Shown: piece by piece, positions 27,648 to 35,289 of the stretch
Layout: every line of letters starts with the position of its first letter
How positions within the stretch are numbered: position 1 is the stretch's first letter
Assembly: GCA_965220365.1 (NCBI GenBank)
Contig: OZ244823.1
Span: 2,790,001-2,854,000 of the forward strand
From: Bin80 sp965220365
Lineage (GTDB): Bacteria > Bacteroidota > Rhodothermia > Rhodothermales > Bin80
Reading direction: 5' to 3'
DNA length: 64,000 bases
Translations under genes and position numbers: made by a program
Notes under the pieces: generated by a model
Seen by the model: only the letters and a program-made list of their open reading frames with translations
Told to the model about the DNA's origin: nothing
Database searches by the model: none

Positions 27648-29993
27648 TCAGTGAATGACTGCAACCTTGCCATATGCTACACCTTCACCATTTTTCCCCA
27701 TGGCAACAATCAAATACATTCCTGAAGGGACTAGTATTCCATCCTGATCGCGACCATCCCAGATCCCTCGTCCACCACGTGCCTGCATACGTCGAACCAG
27801 TTCCCCATGTACCGCCATGACGGATATTTCCGTTTCTGCAACCAGCCCTTCAATATAAATTTGGGGCTCTGCGTCTGAAGTAATCTCAACTGGATTTGGG
27901 TAAATAAATAAATCCCTGGTACGTTCCGAAGGTTGAATTGCATCACTGAGTAAGCTGACGAGCCCCTTATCGGTTCCCAGAAAAACACGACCACTAGATC
28001 CTTCAACGGCGACAGTGATCACCATATCAGAAAACAGGGGGGAGTTATCGGACCTGTAGTGCGCAACCTGCCTGAATCCGTCGCTCTCCGAAAGCAAATA
28101 GATGCCACTGGGGGTTGCCATCCATAACCGGTTTGACGGATCAATCGCGATGTCATTGACACTCAATCCATTCAATACATAGGCTCCAAATGTACGATCC
28201 GCCCAAACAGGCCATACCGCTTGCAGTGTAGGATCATTTGCAGCAAAAGCACCACTTCGAAAGTATGCAGGACCGCCACTGGTACCAACCCAGACCCGTC
28301 CGGTTAAATCTTCCGCGAGTGCATAAATCTGTGTGCCCGGTAACCCCGTACCATTGGACCCGGGGGTTGCATAATAGGTGCATGCATCATCCGTTGCATC
28401 TTCGGGCGTATCGTTGGTATCCAGGACGAGTAGCCCCCGAGTAATGTTCAGGTTCCCCCGGTCCAATAAAATAATCCACTTAATTCCGTTGGAATCGATA
28501 AAGATATCTCCCAATGCGTTGGTTTGGGGCGCACCCTCACATCTGGGTGGTAGCAGTCGGGCCCAAGTCCCATCCGGTGCACGTACATGTAATGGGTAGG
28601 GTGAAATTGTATTTGTCACCCAAAGCGTTCCATCCTCTTCACTAGCCACTCCCCCAACGATGATATAGTCCTGCGTTCCCGCCGCCGCAAGTAGGGTTGA
28701 ATTGATTTGGTCATAAGTTGTGACCACATCTTCTGGCGAGACCTGTGCCAAGCCAGCACCGCGAGAAGCGGCCCATGCTACTCCCGAGCCATCAACATGT
28801 ACGCGCCAATAACTTCCCCTGTCACGCAATACTTCAAAAAATCGCCCCGTGAAATTCGTCCACTCCTGATTTGAATCCATACGATAAAACCCCGATCTGG
28901 GGATACCCAATTGAGCAGCAGCCCAGAGGCTCCCATCTGGACCGATCACTAAATCTCCGAAGGGGGAATCGAATGGCCCCTCAGGATAAAGACCATTACT
29001 GACAAGGTTCAGGGAAAGGGGCCCACTTGTTTTTGTGTAGTGATTTAGCCCGCTGTCAGCATCTCCAAGCCACACATCCCCGGCCGTGCTCGTTGATACG
29101 GTGCGTAAATCCTCGTACCCGCTGACGAGAATGGTCTCTGTCCCCCGCGCATCATAGGCACGCAGTCGAAATTGCGTTACAGCTAGAATCTGGTCATCAA
29201 GAATCCCAAAATCCAGAATTGCGCGTATGCTGGATCCAACCCGCTCATAACTTCCATCCTGCATTCGCCTTCCCAGGCCAAGAGGCGTGCCCACATACAG
29301 GCGTCCATGGTGGTACACAATGTTCGTGACCTGCGGGACTGGGATGATCGCGTTTTCGGATGTCCAACTGCTTGGATCCTGAAGGCTTCTTCCTGAAAGT
29401 GGCGCATAGGCAATGCCTACGTCTGTGCCAACCCATACCCCAGTTTCTCCGCCAGGGACTACATCCACCTCAATATCATTGACGGCAGTCGCGGCTGGAA
29501 GCGAGCCGAATCTACTGTACGTGTCACGGACCTCATCGCGGAGCGGGTCAAAGACCACCACCCCAAATCCCGTTGCGATCAGAAGGCTATCTCCCCATAC
29601 TTCCATCGCGTTGATGACCTTAGAAGGAAAGCGTTCACTGCGGTAAATATCAAAATAAGTGGTGACGTCCCCGGATGATATATCCAGGCGATCAAATACA
29701 CCATCTGCGTATCCGATCCAGACAAGTTGCCGTGCAGAATCCCATGCGACCGCCTTCGCATTTACATCATAGAGACCCTCAGCTGCAGTATATCGCTCAA
29801 TCTCACCACTACTTGGGTCATAGCCAAAAATCCCTCCCGTAGAAGCTACCCATACCATTCCCTGCCCTGCCGACAGGCTCGTCACCTCGCGTGCGCTGGT
29901 GTGCGCTGTCCATGATCGTGCAGATTGGGCATAGACCGGGAGGGCAAATAGGACTATAAAAAGCCCCACCCAAATGCACTTCAGCGATTTCAT
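27648..29993 (-). CDS. PorZ-like beta-propeller protein with type IX-type C-terminal domain
   Basis: This 781-residue exported protein has a signal peptide ending at PVYAQ. Residues ~25-690 contain repeated two-component-regulator-propeller blades (VWVASTGGIFGYDPSSG, VWIGYADGVFDRLD, VWVGTDVGIAYAP, VWVGTSGGPAYF, RLWMATPSGIYLL). The last ~85 residues form a sorting-type domain: LFIYPNPVEI, then GRDQDGILVPSGMYLIVAMGKNG. The length and layout resemble PorZ, a component of the type IX secretion machinery, but no other por genes are present, so this is an inference. Its ATG overlaps the ribH stop codon (ATGA). The two tRNA genes lie downstream. Confidence 0.72.
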   Translation of the reverse strand: MKSLKCIWVGLFIVLFALPVYAQSARSWTAHTSAREVTSLSAGQGMVWVASTGGIFGYDPSSGEIERYTAAEGLYDVNAKAVAWDSARQLVWIGYADGVFDRLDISSGDVTTYFDIYRSERFPSKVINAMEVWGDSLLIATGFGVVVFDPLRDEVRDTYSRFGSLPAATAVNDIEVDVVPGGETGVWVGTDVGIAYAPLSGRSLQDPSSWTSENAIIPVPQVTNIVYHHGRLYVGTPLGLGRRMQDGSYERVGSSIRAILDFGILDDQILAVTQFRLRAYDARGTETILVSGYEDLRTVSTSTAGDVWLGDADSGLNHYTKTSGPLSLNLVSNGLYPEGPFDSPFGDLVIGPDGSLWAAAQLGIPRSGFYRMDSNQEWTNFTGRFFEVLRDRGSYWRVHVDGSGVAWAASRGAGLAQVSPEDVVTTYDQINSTLLAAAGTQDYIIVGGVASEEDGTLWVTNTISPYPLHVRAPDGTWARLLPPRCEGAPQTNALGDIFIDSNGIKWIILLDRGNLNITRGLLVLDTNDTPEDATDDACTYYATPGSNGTGLPGTQIYALAEDLTGRVWVGTSGGPAYFRSGAFAANDPTLQAVWPVWADRTFGAYVLNGLSVNDIAIDPSNRLWMATPSGIYLLSESDGFRQVAHYRSDNSPLFSDMVITVAVEGSSGRVFLGTDKGLVSLLSDAIQPSERTRDLFIYPNPVEITSDAEPQIYIEGLVAETEISVMAVHGELVRRMQARGGRGIWDGRDQDGILVPSGMYLIVAMGKNGEGVAYGKVAVIH

Positions 29994-30523
29994 GCAGACA
30001 TTTTCTGGGAAAATTTTCGCAACAGGCCAGCCATCTCTAGAGCAGCAAGCCCTGCTTCTTTTCCCTTATGATTTGGACCAGGCTCTGAGCGCACTCTTGC
30101 CTGCTCAAGGTTTTCAGGTGTAATGACTCCAAGAGCTATCGGAACTCCGGTCTTCATTGCCACCTTCTGCAAACCCCTGATACTTGAATCACTGATTGCT
30201 TCAAAGTGATAGGTTTCGCCTCGAATGACCGCTCCCAAGGCAATTATTGCACTATAGCAACGAAAGTTGATCATCTGCTGAGCTACAAGTGGTAATTCGA
30301 ATGCCCCTGGACACCAAGCCACATCAATGTTTTTGACCTTGTGTGCCGAGAGTGTTTCAACGCAGCCGTCAAGCAGGCTTCTGGTAATGACTTCATTAAA
30401 CCGGCTTACGACAATTCCAAACCTAGCCTCCTCGGGCTGCTCAAGCAGCCCAGTGAATTCTGTCACTCTCTCCAATTTCTCCCCACTTTGACGCTCGCTC
30501 ACTTCTTTCAAACTTGAAGCCAT
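29990..30523 (-). CDS. ribH: 6,7-dimethyl-8-ribityllumazine synthase
   Basis: RibH condenses the ribityl-aminopyrimidine with dihydroxybutanone phosphate in riboflavin synthesis. The 177-residue protein has the family segments GIVVSRFNEVIT, WCPGAFELPLVAQQM, ALGAVIRGETYHFEAI and PIALGVITPENLEQA. GNKG is replaced by HKGKEAG in the phosphate-binding region. A ~25-residue N-terminal extension precedes the core. It is the first gene of a two-gene minus-strand unit with the PorZ-like gene. The 84-bp gap to the divergent sulfatase gene must hold its promoter. Confidence 0.95.
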   Translation of the reverse strand: MASSLKEVSERQSGEKLERVTEFTGLLEQPEEARFGIVVSRFNEVITRSLLDGCVETLSAHKVKNIDVAWCPGAFELPLVAQQMINFRCYSAIIALGAVIRGETYHFEAISDSSIRGLQKVAMKTGVPIALGVITPENLEQARVRSEPGPNHKGKEAGLAALEMAGLLRKFSQKMSA

Positions 30524-30607
30524 TCTTTATAGATTAAAGACCTTGTGTATACTTGACTCCTTGTTTTCTGGTCCTTACCCCCAGATCGTTTATTGCACGT
30601 AACCAAA

Positions 30608-32050
30608 ATGTTCTCCACTTCAAGCATGCGTCATTTAGTCAAATCACTGATCATTCTAGCACTTTCAATCTTGATCGTGTCATGCGATAATCGGTCAGGA
30701 GAACCCGTCTATCCTAATATTATTCTGGTGATGACCGATGACCAAGGATGGGGAGATACGAGTTATAATGGGCATCCGCATTTAAAGACACCCCATCTAG
30801 ATCAAATGGCATCTAATGGGGTTGTGTTCAATCGTTTCTATGCTGCTTCGCCGGTCTGCTCACCTACCCGTGGCAGTGTATTGACTGGCCGTCACCCACT
30901 CCGCTATGGTATCTGCCATGCGAATTGTGGTCACTTGAAAATTGAAGAAATCACGCTTGCAGAGCTGGTCAAGGAAGCAGGATATACTACGGGGATTTTT
31001 GGAAAATGGCATTTAGGGACATTGACGCGTGACACGATTGATTCCAATCGGGGAGGCAGGCCTCAGCATGATGCCCATTATTCGCCACCTTCCCAACATG
31101 GTTTTGACACGTATTTCGTGACGGAAGCAAAAGTGCCTACCTGGGACCCTATGACAACGCCCCCTCACTCAGCAGGTGATGTATCGCCATCTCAGCAAGA
31201 GGGAAGGCCATTCAACACCTTCTATTGGTCCGGCCCCGGCGAAATTGAAACCATAAATCTTGATGGGGATGATTCCCGGATAATTATGGACAGAGTCATC
31301 CCTTTCATTCAAGATGCGGTGAAACAAGATCGGCCTTTCTTTGGTGTTATCTGGTTCCATACACCACACCTTCCTGTCATTGCGGGGGAAAGTTATAAAG
31401 AATCGTACTCCGGGTTGTCTGAAGACCAGCAACATTTTTACGGAGCATTAACAGCCATGGATGAACAAGTGGGGCGACTAAGAAAAGCATTGCGGGAATT
31501 GAATGTATCCGAGAATACCGTATTGTTTTTCACTAGTGACAATGGCCCCGAAGGCACAAATATAGCGGGAAGGACCCAAGGCAGCACGAAAGGGCTCAGG
31601 GGGAGAAAACGGAGTCTTTATGAGGGCGGCATCCGGGTCCCTGGCATTATGGAATGGCCTGGTAAAATCTTACCGGGCAGAATCTTGGAATCCCCTTCTT
31701 TTACCTCAGACTATTTTCCCACCATTGCGGGCATCCTGAATATCAACCTGCAAAAATATAACCGTCCTTATGATGGAATGAACCTGTTACCCCTACTCCA
31801 TGGAAACATGGAGAAAAGAGAACGAAACTTGGCATTTAGATTCAATCAGCAAGCCAGCCTGATCGGCGAAATTTATAAAATCTACAGTAATGATGGAGGC
31901 AACACATTTGAGCTATACAATATCATTGAAGACCCCTATGAGTCGACCGACATAGCCGCATCCCACCCCGATCAGTTGAATGCAATGGTTACGGAATGGA
32001 ACCATTGGAAAAGATCCCAGGAAGCCAGTGCAGATGAAACTGATTATTAA
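30608..32050 (+). CDS. Lipoprotein sulfatase (formylglycine-dependent)
   Basis: This type I sulfatase of the alkaline-phosphatase superfamily hydrolyses sulfate esters, often of polysaccharides. The formylglycine motif CSPTRG is present with Cys84. MTDDQGWGD near the N-terminus supplies metal-binding Asp residues, and FFTSDNGPEG supplies the distal Asp-Asn pair. A signal peptide ends in ILIVSC, indicating lipoprotein anchoring. The start is placed at ATG 30608; ATG 30626 also gives a good signal peptide, while a TTG at 30593 is less likely. An anaerobic or FGE-type maturase would be needed and is not seen here. The stop codon is only 2 bp before the target duplication of the ISL3 element. Confidence 0.92.
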   Translation: MFSTSSMRHLVKSLIILALSILIVSCDNRSGEPVYPNIILVMTDDQGWGDTSYNGHPHLKTPHLDQMASNGVVFNRFYAASPVCSPTRGSVLTGRHPLRYGICHANCGHLKIEEITLAELVKEAGYTTGIFGKWHLGTLTRDTIDSNRGGRPQHDAHYSPPSQHGFDTYFVTEAKVPTWDPMTTPPHSAGDVSPSQQEGRPFNTFYWSGPGEIETINLDGDDSRIIMDRVIPFIQDAVKQDRPFFGVIWFHTPHLPVIAGESYKESYSGLSEDQQHFYGALTAMDEQVGRLRKALRELNVSENTVLFFTSDNGPEGTNIAGRTQGSTKGLRGRKRSLYEGGIRVPGIMEWPGKILPGRILESPSFTSDYFPTIAGILNINLQKYNRPYDGMNLLPLLHGNMEKRERNLAFRFNQQASLIGEIYKIYSNDGGNTFELYNIIEDPYESTDIAASHPDQLNAMVTEWNHWKRSQEASADETDY

Positions 32051-32052
32051 TT

Positions 32053-32060
32053 GAAATCTA
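32053..32060. repeat. 8-bp target-site duplication, left copy (ISL3 element)
   Basis: GAAATCTA directly precedes the left inverted repeat and is repeated exactly at 33459-33466. Eight bp is the duplication size typical of the ISL3 family. Confidence 0.93.
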
Positions 32061-33458
32061 GGTTCTTCACCCATTATTGTGATCGGGTCAATAAATTCAG
32101 GGAATTTTCGGTACATGGCGGCCCCGATTTGCTGTAATTTTTCATGTATTCATGGTCGTCACTCTATTATTCACGAAACATATAGATCGCCAATGGAAAA
32201 GAATCAAGGGGTGTACAAGAGTTTGGGGCTTGCCTCGCCGTGGGAGATTTTAGAGGATGCATATGATGATGCGAATCAATTGAGGCGCGTCACGATCAGG
32301 TGCACAGATACGTCGGCGTTGGCGTGTCCGATGTGTAAGAAGCGTTGTCCATTTTATGATTTGCGCACTCCTCGTACCTGGCGCCATCTGGATACGTGCA
32401 AGTATCGTACGGAGTTGGTCGCCCGGGTTCCGCGCGTACAGTGTCCAGTGCATGGGGTTCGGACGATTCTGGTTCCTTGGGCCTTGCCGAGTTCGCGGTT
32501 TACGCGCGACTTTGAAAACTATGTACTTGGATGGCTTCAGGAAGCGAGTGTACTGGCGGTATCTCGCCAGCTTGACGTTGGCTGGAAAGCGATTTCCCGG
32601 ATCATGGATCGTGCAGTAGCACGTGGACTTGAGCGCAGGGCCCCCCAGATTATTGCGCATATCTGCGTGGATGAGACCTCGTTCCGCAGGGGGCACAAAT
32701 ACATCACAGTGGTTTCCGATGCAACGTCGGGGAAGGTGTTATATGTGGGGATCGGACGTACGAAAAAGGTGCTGAAGCGCTGGTATATGGGATTGACTCC
32801 TGAACAGCTGGCGGGGATCCAGAGCGTGAGCATGGACATGTGGCCTGCGTATATTTATACGACCTTGGACTGTGTGCCCGATGCAGAGAATAAGATCGCG
32901 TTTGACCGGTTCCATATTGCAAAGTATCTGGGGGAGGCGGTGGACAAAGTGCGACGGCAGGAGCACAAGCTCCTGCGCGCGCAAGGAAATCCAATCCTGA
33001 CGGGAAGTAAGTATGACTGGCTCACGAACCCGAAAAATATGTCCACAACGCAGGCGAAGCGGTTTCAATCGTTAAAGAACAGTTCGTTGAAAACCGCCCG
33101 AGCGTGGGCGATCAAAGAGATGGCCCGAAACTTATGGCATTATGTGAGTCCTACCTGGGCACGAAAAGGCTGGAAAAAATGGCTGTCTTGGGCTATGCGC
33201 TGTCGTCTGGAGCCTGTCAAAGAAGCCGCCAGAACGATTAAAACACATCTATGGGGAATCATCAACGCTATTGTCCTCAAGGTGAGCAATGGCCCGGCGG
33301 AAAGCATCAACAGCCGAATCAAAACCGTCAAAACACGTGCACGCGGATTCCGAAATAATGAGCGGTTTGTCAACGCAATTTACTTCCATCTCGGAGGACT
33401 TGACCTGTCCACCTGAATGCCGTAAATCTTATGTTCTCACAATATTAGGTGAAGACCC
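32061..33458 (+). mobile_element. Complete ISL3-family insertion sequence (1398 bp)
   Basis: The element is bounded by imperfect 18-bp inverted repeats: left 32061-32078 begins GGTTCTTCACCCATTATT and right 33441-33458 reads GGGTCTTCACCTAATATT on the minus strand, 15 of 18 matching. Perfect 8-bp direct repeats GAAATCTA flank it. It contains one full-length transposase gene. Intact ends, an open transposase frame and an exact target duplication indicate a recent and possibly still active insertion. Confidence 0.95.
32193..33416 (+). CDS. ISL3-family DDE transposase
   Basis: From ATG 32193 the protein is 407 residues. An N-terminal zinc-finger-like region (CPMCKKRCPFYD, then VQCPVHGVRT) precedes a helix-turn-helix (VLAVSRQLDVGWKAISRIMD). 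The DDE catalytic core has Asp in ICVDETSFRRGHKY, Asp in VSMDMWPAY and Glu in NGPAESINSRIK. The ISL3 pattern AFDRFHIAKYLGEAVDKVRR lies in between. The ORF could extend upstream to 32079 but without recognised homology. The CDS ends 42 bp inside the right end of the element. Confidence 0.96.
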   Translation: MEKNQGVYKSLGLASPWEILEDAYDDANQLRRVTIRCTDTSALACPMCKKRCPFYDLRTPRTWRHLDTCKYRTELVARVPRVQCPVHGVRTILVPWALPSSRFTRDFENYVLGWLQEASVLAVSRQLDVGWKAISRIMDRAVARGLERRAPQIIAHICVDETSFRRGHKYITVVSDATSGKVLYVGIGRTKKVLKRWYMGLTPEQLAGIQSVSMDMWPAYIYTTLDCVPDAENKIAFDRFHIAKYLGEAVDKVRRQEHKLLRAQGNPILTGSKYDWLTNPKNMSTTQAKRFQSLKNSSLKTARAWAIKEMARNLWHYVSPTWARKGWKKWLSWAMRCRLEPVKEAARTIKTHLWGIINAIVLKVSNGPAESINSRIKTVKTRARGFRNNERFVNAIYFHLGGLDLST

Positions 33459-33466
33459 GAAATCTA
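33459..33466. repeat. 8-bp target-site duplication, right copy (ISL3 element)
   Basis: GAAATCTA directly follows the right inverted repeat and matches 32053-32060 exactly. Confidence 0.93.
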
Positions 33467-33846
33467 TACTCGCGAAACTGAGTGGCTTTGACGCAAGAGT
33501 TGGTTGGCAAACGGAAATTGCTGGAACATCACCAACTAATGCTCAGAGTTGATTTGCTTACTACGCTATACTCTACACCAATGACATGCACCACCAGCTT
33601 TCTCATTTTTGCCCCAATACCAAGCTTTCGGCATCCTCTTGAGAAAGAATTCGGGCTTGATTTACAATTCTCTATGGAGCCACTTGTGAAATTCTGGAAT
33701 CATCCCATTGTCAACGTACTGAGTGCTCTGTACACAAAAATCTTACGAGAAAATTTCCCGGAGCGGAAGGAAGTGTCCAAGGAACAAGATCACACGATAT
33801 TCGTGAATGGCTTATGTCTTCCTGATTGCCTGAATGTAACAGAACC
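33467..33846 (+). other. Region upstream of ATPase 1 with a doubtful small ORF
   Basis: This 380-bp stretch separates the ISL3 element from the first ATPase. A GTG-initiated frame at 33482-33877 (131 codons) runs through it and 31 bp into the ATPase gene in another frame, but its product is not recognised. From about 33670 onward the DNA is homologous to the DNA upstream of the second ATPase. There a one-base deletion near 37310 breaks the equivalent frame. That argues the ORF is either a decayed gene remnant or chance. The segment 33467-33670 has no counterpart in the second unit. Confidence 0.4.
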
Positions 33847-35094
33847 ATGCGTAAATCCCGGAGACCCGGCCCACTAACAGCAGCGTTTGACCGTGGCCCC
33901 GCGAAGTATTTTCATGGCAGGAAGCAGATATTGCGGGATTTCAGTGAACTTGTGGAGCGTGCGACTCAGGCGAATTCTGGCACGACTTTTCTCATCCAAG
34001 GTGCTCCCGGTGCAGGAAAATCTGCACTACTTGCTGAATGTGAAAGACTGGCACGAGATGGCAAATGGGAGACTGTGAAGATTGATTCAGTAGCCCTTTG
34101 GGACCCGAACGAGTTGCAACAGTCCCTTAAATCAAAGAGCAATCTCAAAGTCAAAGGTGGATCTGCAGGGGTTAACATTGTTGGCATCGGGCATGCGGAG
34201 ATCAGCACAGGAATGCTTCCTCCGACTGTGAAAACTTTACTCCAAAAGGGGAAAGCCCCCTTACTGCTCACCCTAGATGAAGCACAGGTGTTGGGCATGA
34301 AGGATGAGTTTCCCACAGACCAAATTAACACTGTACGCCATGTATTCAAGGCCATTCATAATGGCGAACTGGATCGACCTGTCATCCTGATTGCAGCGGG
34401 GCTGGGAACGACGGTAGAGGCTTTTGGAAAACTAGGGATTTCGAGGCTTGCGAAGCAATGTCTTGTGGAGTTGGGAGCATTAGACAAGGAAGCGGAACGC
34501 GCAGTTCTACATGACTGGTTCACGAAGGACGGCAAAGCCAAGGGAGATACCGCCGTATGGATTGATGCGATTACTCAAGAAACCCATGGATGGCCTCAGC
34601 ACATCTTATCGTATGTGGCCCCCGCTCTGGATCAACTGCATGCAACCAAAGGGAGGATGACCGCAAAAGGATTGAATGCCGTCCTTGAAGCGGGACGTGA
34701 GGAGCGGTCTGCATATTATAACCAACGTACACGAGGTTTTTATCGAGAGCAACTCCACTGCATTGCAAGATCTATCGTAGATATCCCAGCTGGAAGCCCC
34801 GTTGATCATGCTGTCATCATGTCATCCCTATCACAGGATTACGGTAACGATGAAGCAGCGAGAATATTCTACCAAGCACTGCATAAAGGTATACTGGACG
34901 AGCGCAACAACTGCTTTGTTGTGCCTATCCCATCCATGCATGATTGGCTGGTATCCAATTACGCCCGTGAGTAGGTCAAATTCCCCCACAAGACACCGCA
35001 CATCCCAAACTTGAATGACCGGAGTTCCGGTATGGACCTCCGCCAATGATGGGCAGATAATGAGGGGAGTCTGGGGATGAAACCATCTCGGATC
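33671..35094 (+). repeat. Tandem ATPase unit, copy 1
   Basis: This unit comprises ~175 bp upstream, a P-loop ATPase gene and ~120 bp downstream. It is homologous to 37281-38733. Bases 33721-34001 match 37330-37610 with only two mismatches seen, whereas the 3' third of the gene diverges strongly. Taking out the IS1634 insertion and its duplication leaves a start-to-start spacing of 1499 bp, so the two units were direct neighbours before the IS arrived. Confidence 0.85.
33847..34974 (+). CDS. P-loop (AAA/STAND-like) ATPase, paralog 1
   Basis: This 375-residue protein has Walker A GAPGAGKS at 52-59 and Walker B LLLTLDEAQ with Asp144-Glu145. A sensor-like VILIAAGLGTT follows, then a winged-helix-like segment ETHGWPQHILSYVAPALDQL as in ORC/TniB/STAND-type ATPases. 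The N-terminal YFHGRKQILRDF resembles the lead-in of AAA_16 domains. The C-terminal ~110 residues are only ~50% identical to paralog 2, against ~90% before residue 266. ATG 33847 is preferred over the TTG-type start at 33826. The function is unknown; ATP-dependent handling of nucleic acid, transposition or defence are possibilities, not findings. Confidence 0.75.
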   Translation: MRKSRRPGPLTAAFDRGPAKYFHGRKQILRDFSELVERATQANSGTTFLIQGAPGAGKSALLAECERLARDGKWETVKIDSVALWDPNELQQSLKSKSNLKVKGGSAGVNIVGIGHAEISTGMLPPTVKTLLQKGKAPLLLTLDEAQVLGMKDEFPTDQINTVRHVFKAIHNGELDRPVILIAAGLGTTVEAFGKLGISRLAKQCLVELGALDKEAERAVLHDWFTKDGKAKGDTAVWIDAITQETHGWPQHILSYVAPALDQLHATKGRMTAKGLNAVLEAGREERSAYYNQRTRGFYREQLHCIARSIVDIPAGSPVDHAVIMSSLSQDYGNDEAARIFYQALHKGILDERNNCFVVPIPSMHDWLVSNYARE

Positions 35095-35098
35095 TTTA
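35095..35098. repeat. 4-bp direct repeat, left (IS1634 copy 1)
   Basis: TTTA precedes the left terminal repeat and recurs at 37205-37208. The other IS1634 copy is likewise flanked by a 4-bp repeat (CTAG), which supports these as target duplications despite their shortness. Confidence 0.7.
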
Positions 35099-35113
35099 CC
35101 CAAGTTTAACACG

Positions 35114-35137
35114 AGGCCCCATTTTGGGGCCTTTTTT
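35114..35137 (+). terminator. Rho-independent terminator inside the left end of IS1634 copy 1
   Basis: AGGCCCC, a 5-nt loop and GGGGCCT form a 7-bp stem followed by a T run (another T run follows at 35141). It lies between the terminal repeat and the transposase gene, reading in the same direction. Such a hairpin would stop transcripts entering the element from the host side. Confidence 0.88.
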
Positions 35138-35289
35138 AGTTTTTTTTTCGCCTGACCTTGGCCCCGAACCTTTGATTCCAGCCTGCATTGGCCCATTTCC
35201 TTTTGCGTCGTTCGTGGATTCGGACGATTGTAGTGCCATAATGCGTTTTCTGTGGGAACCTTCGCCGGCCCCCTTCGTTTCCTGCCATC

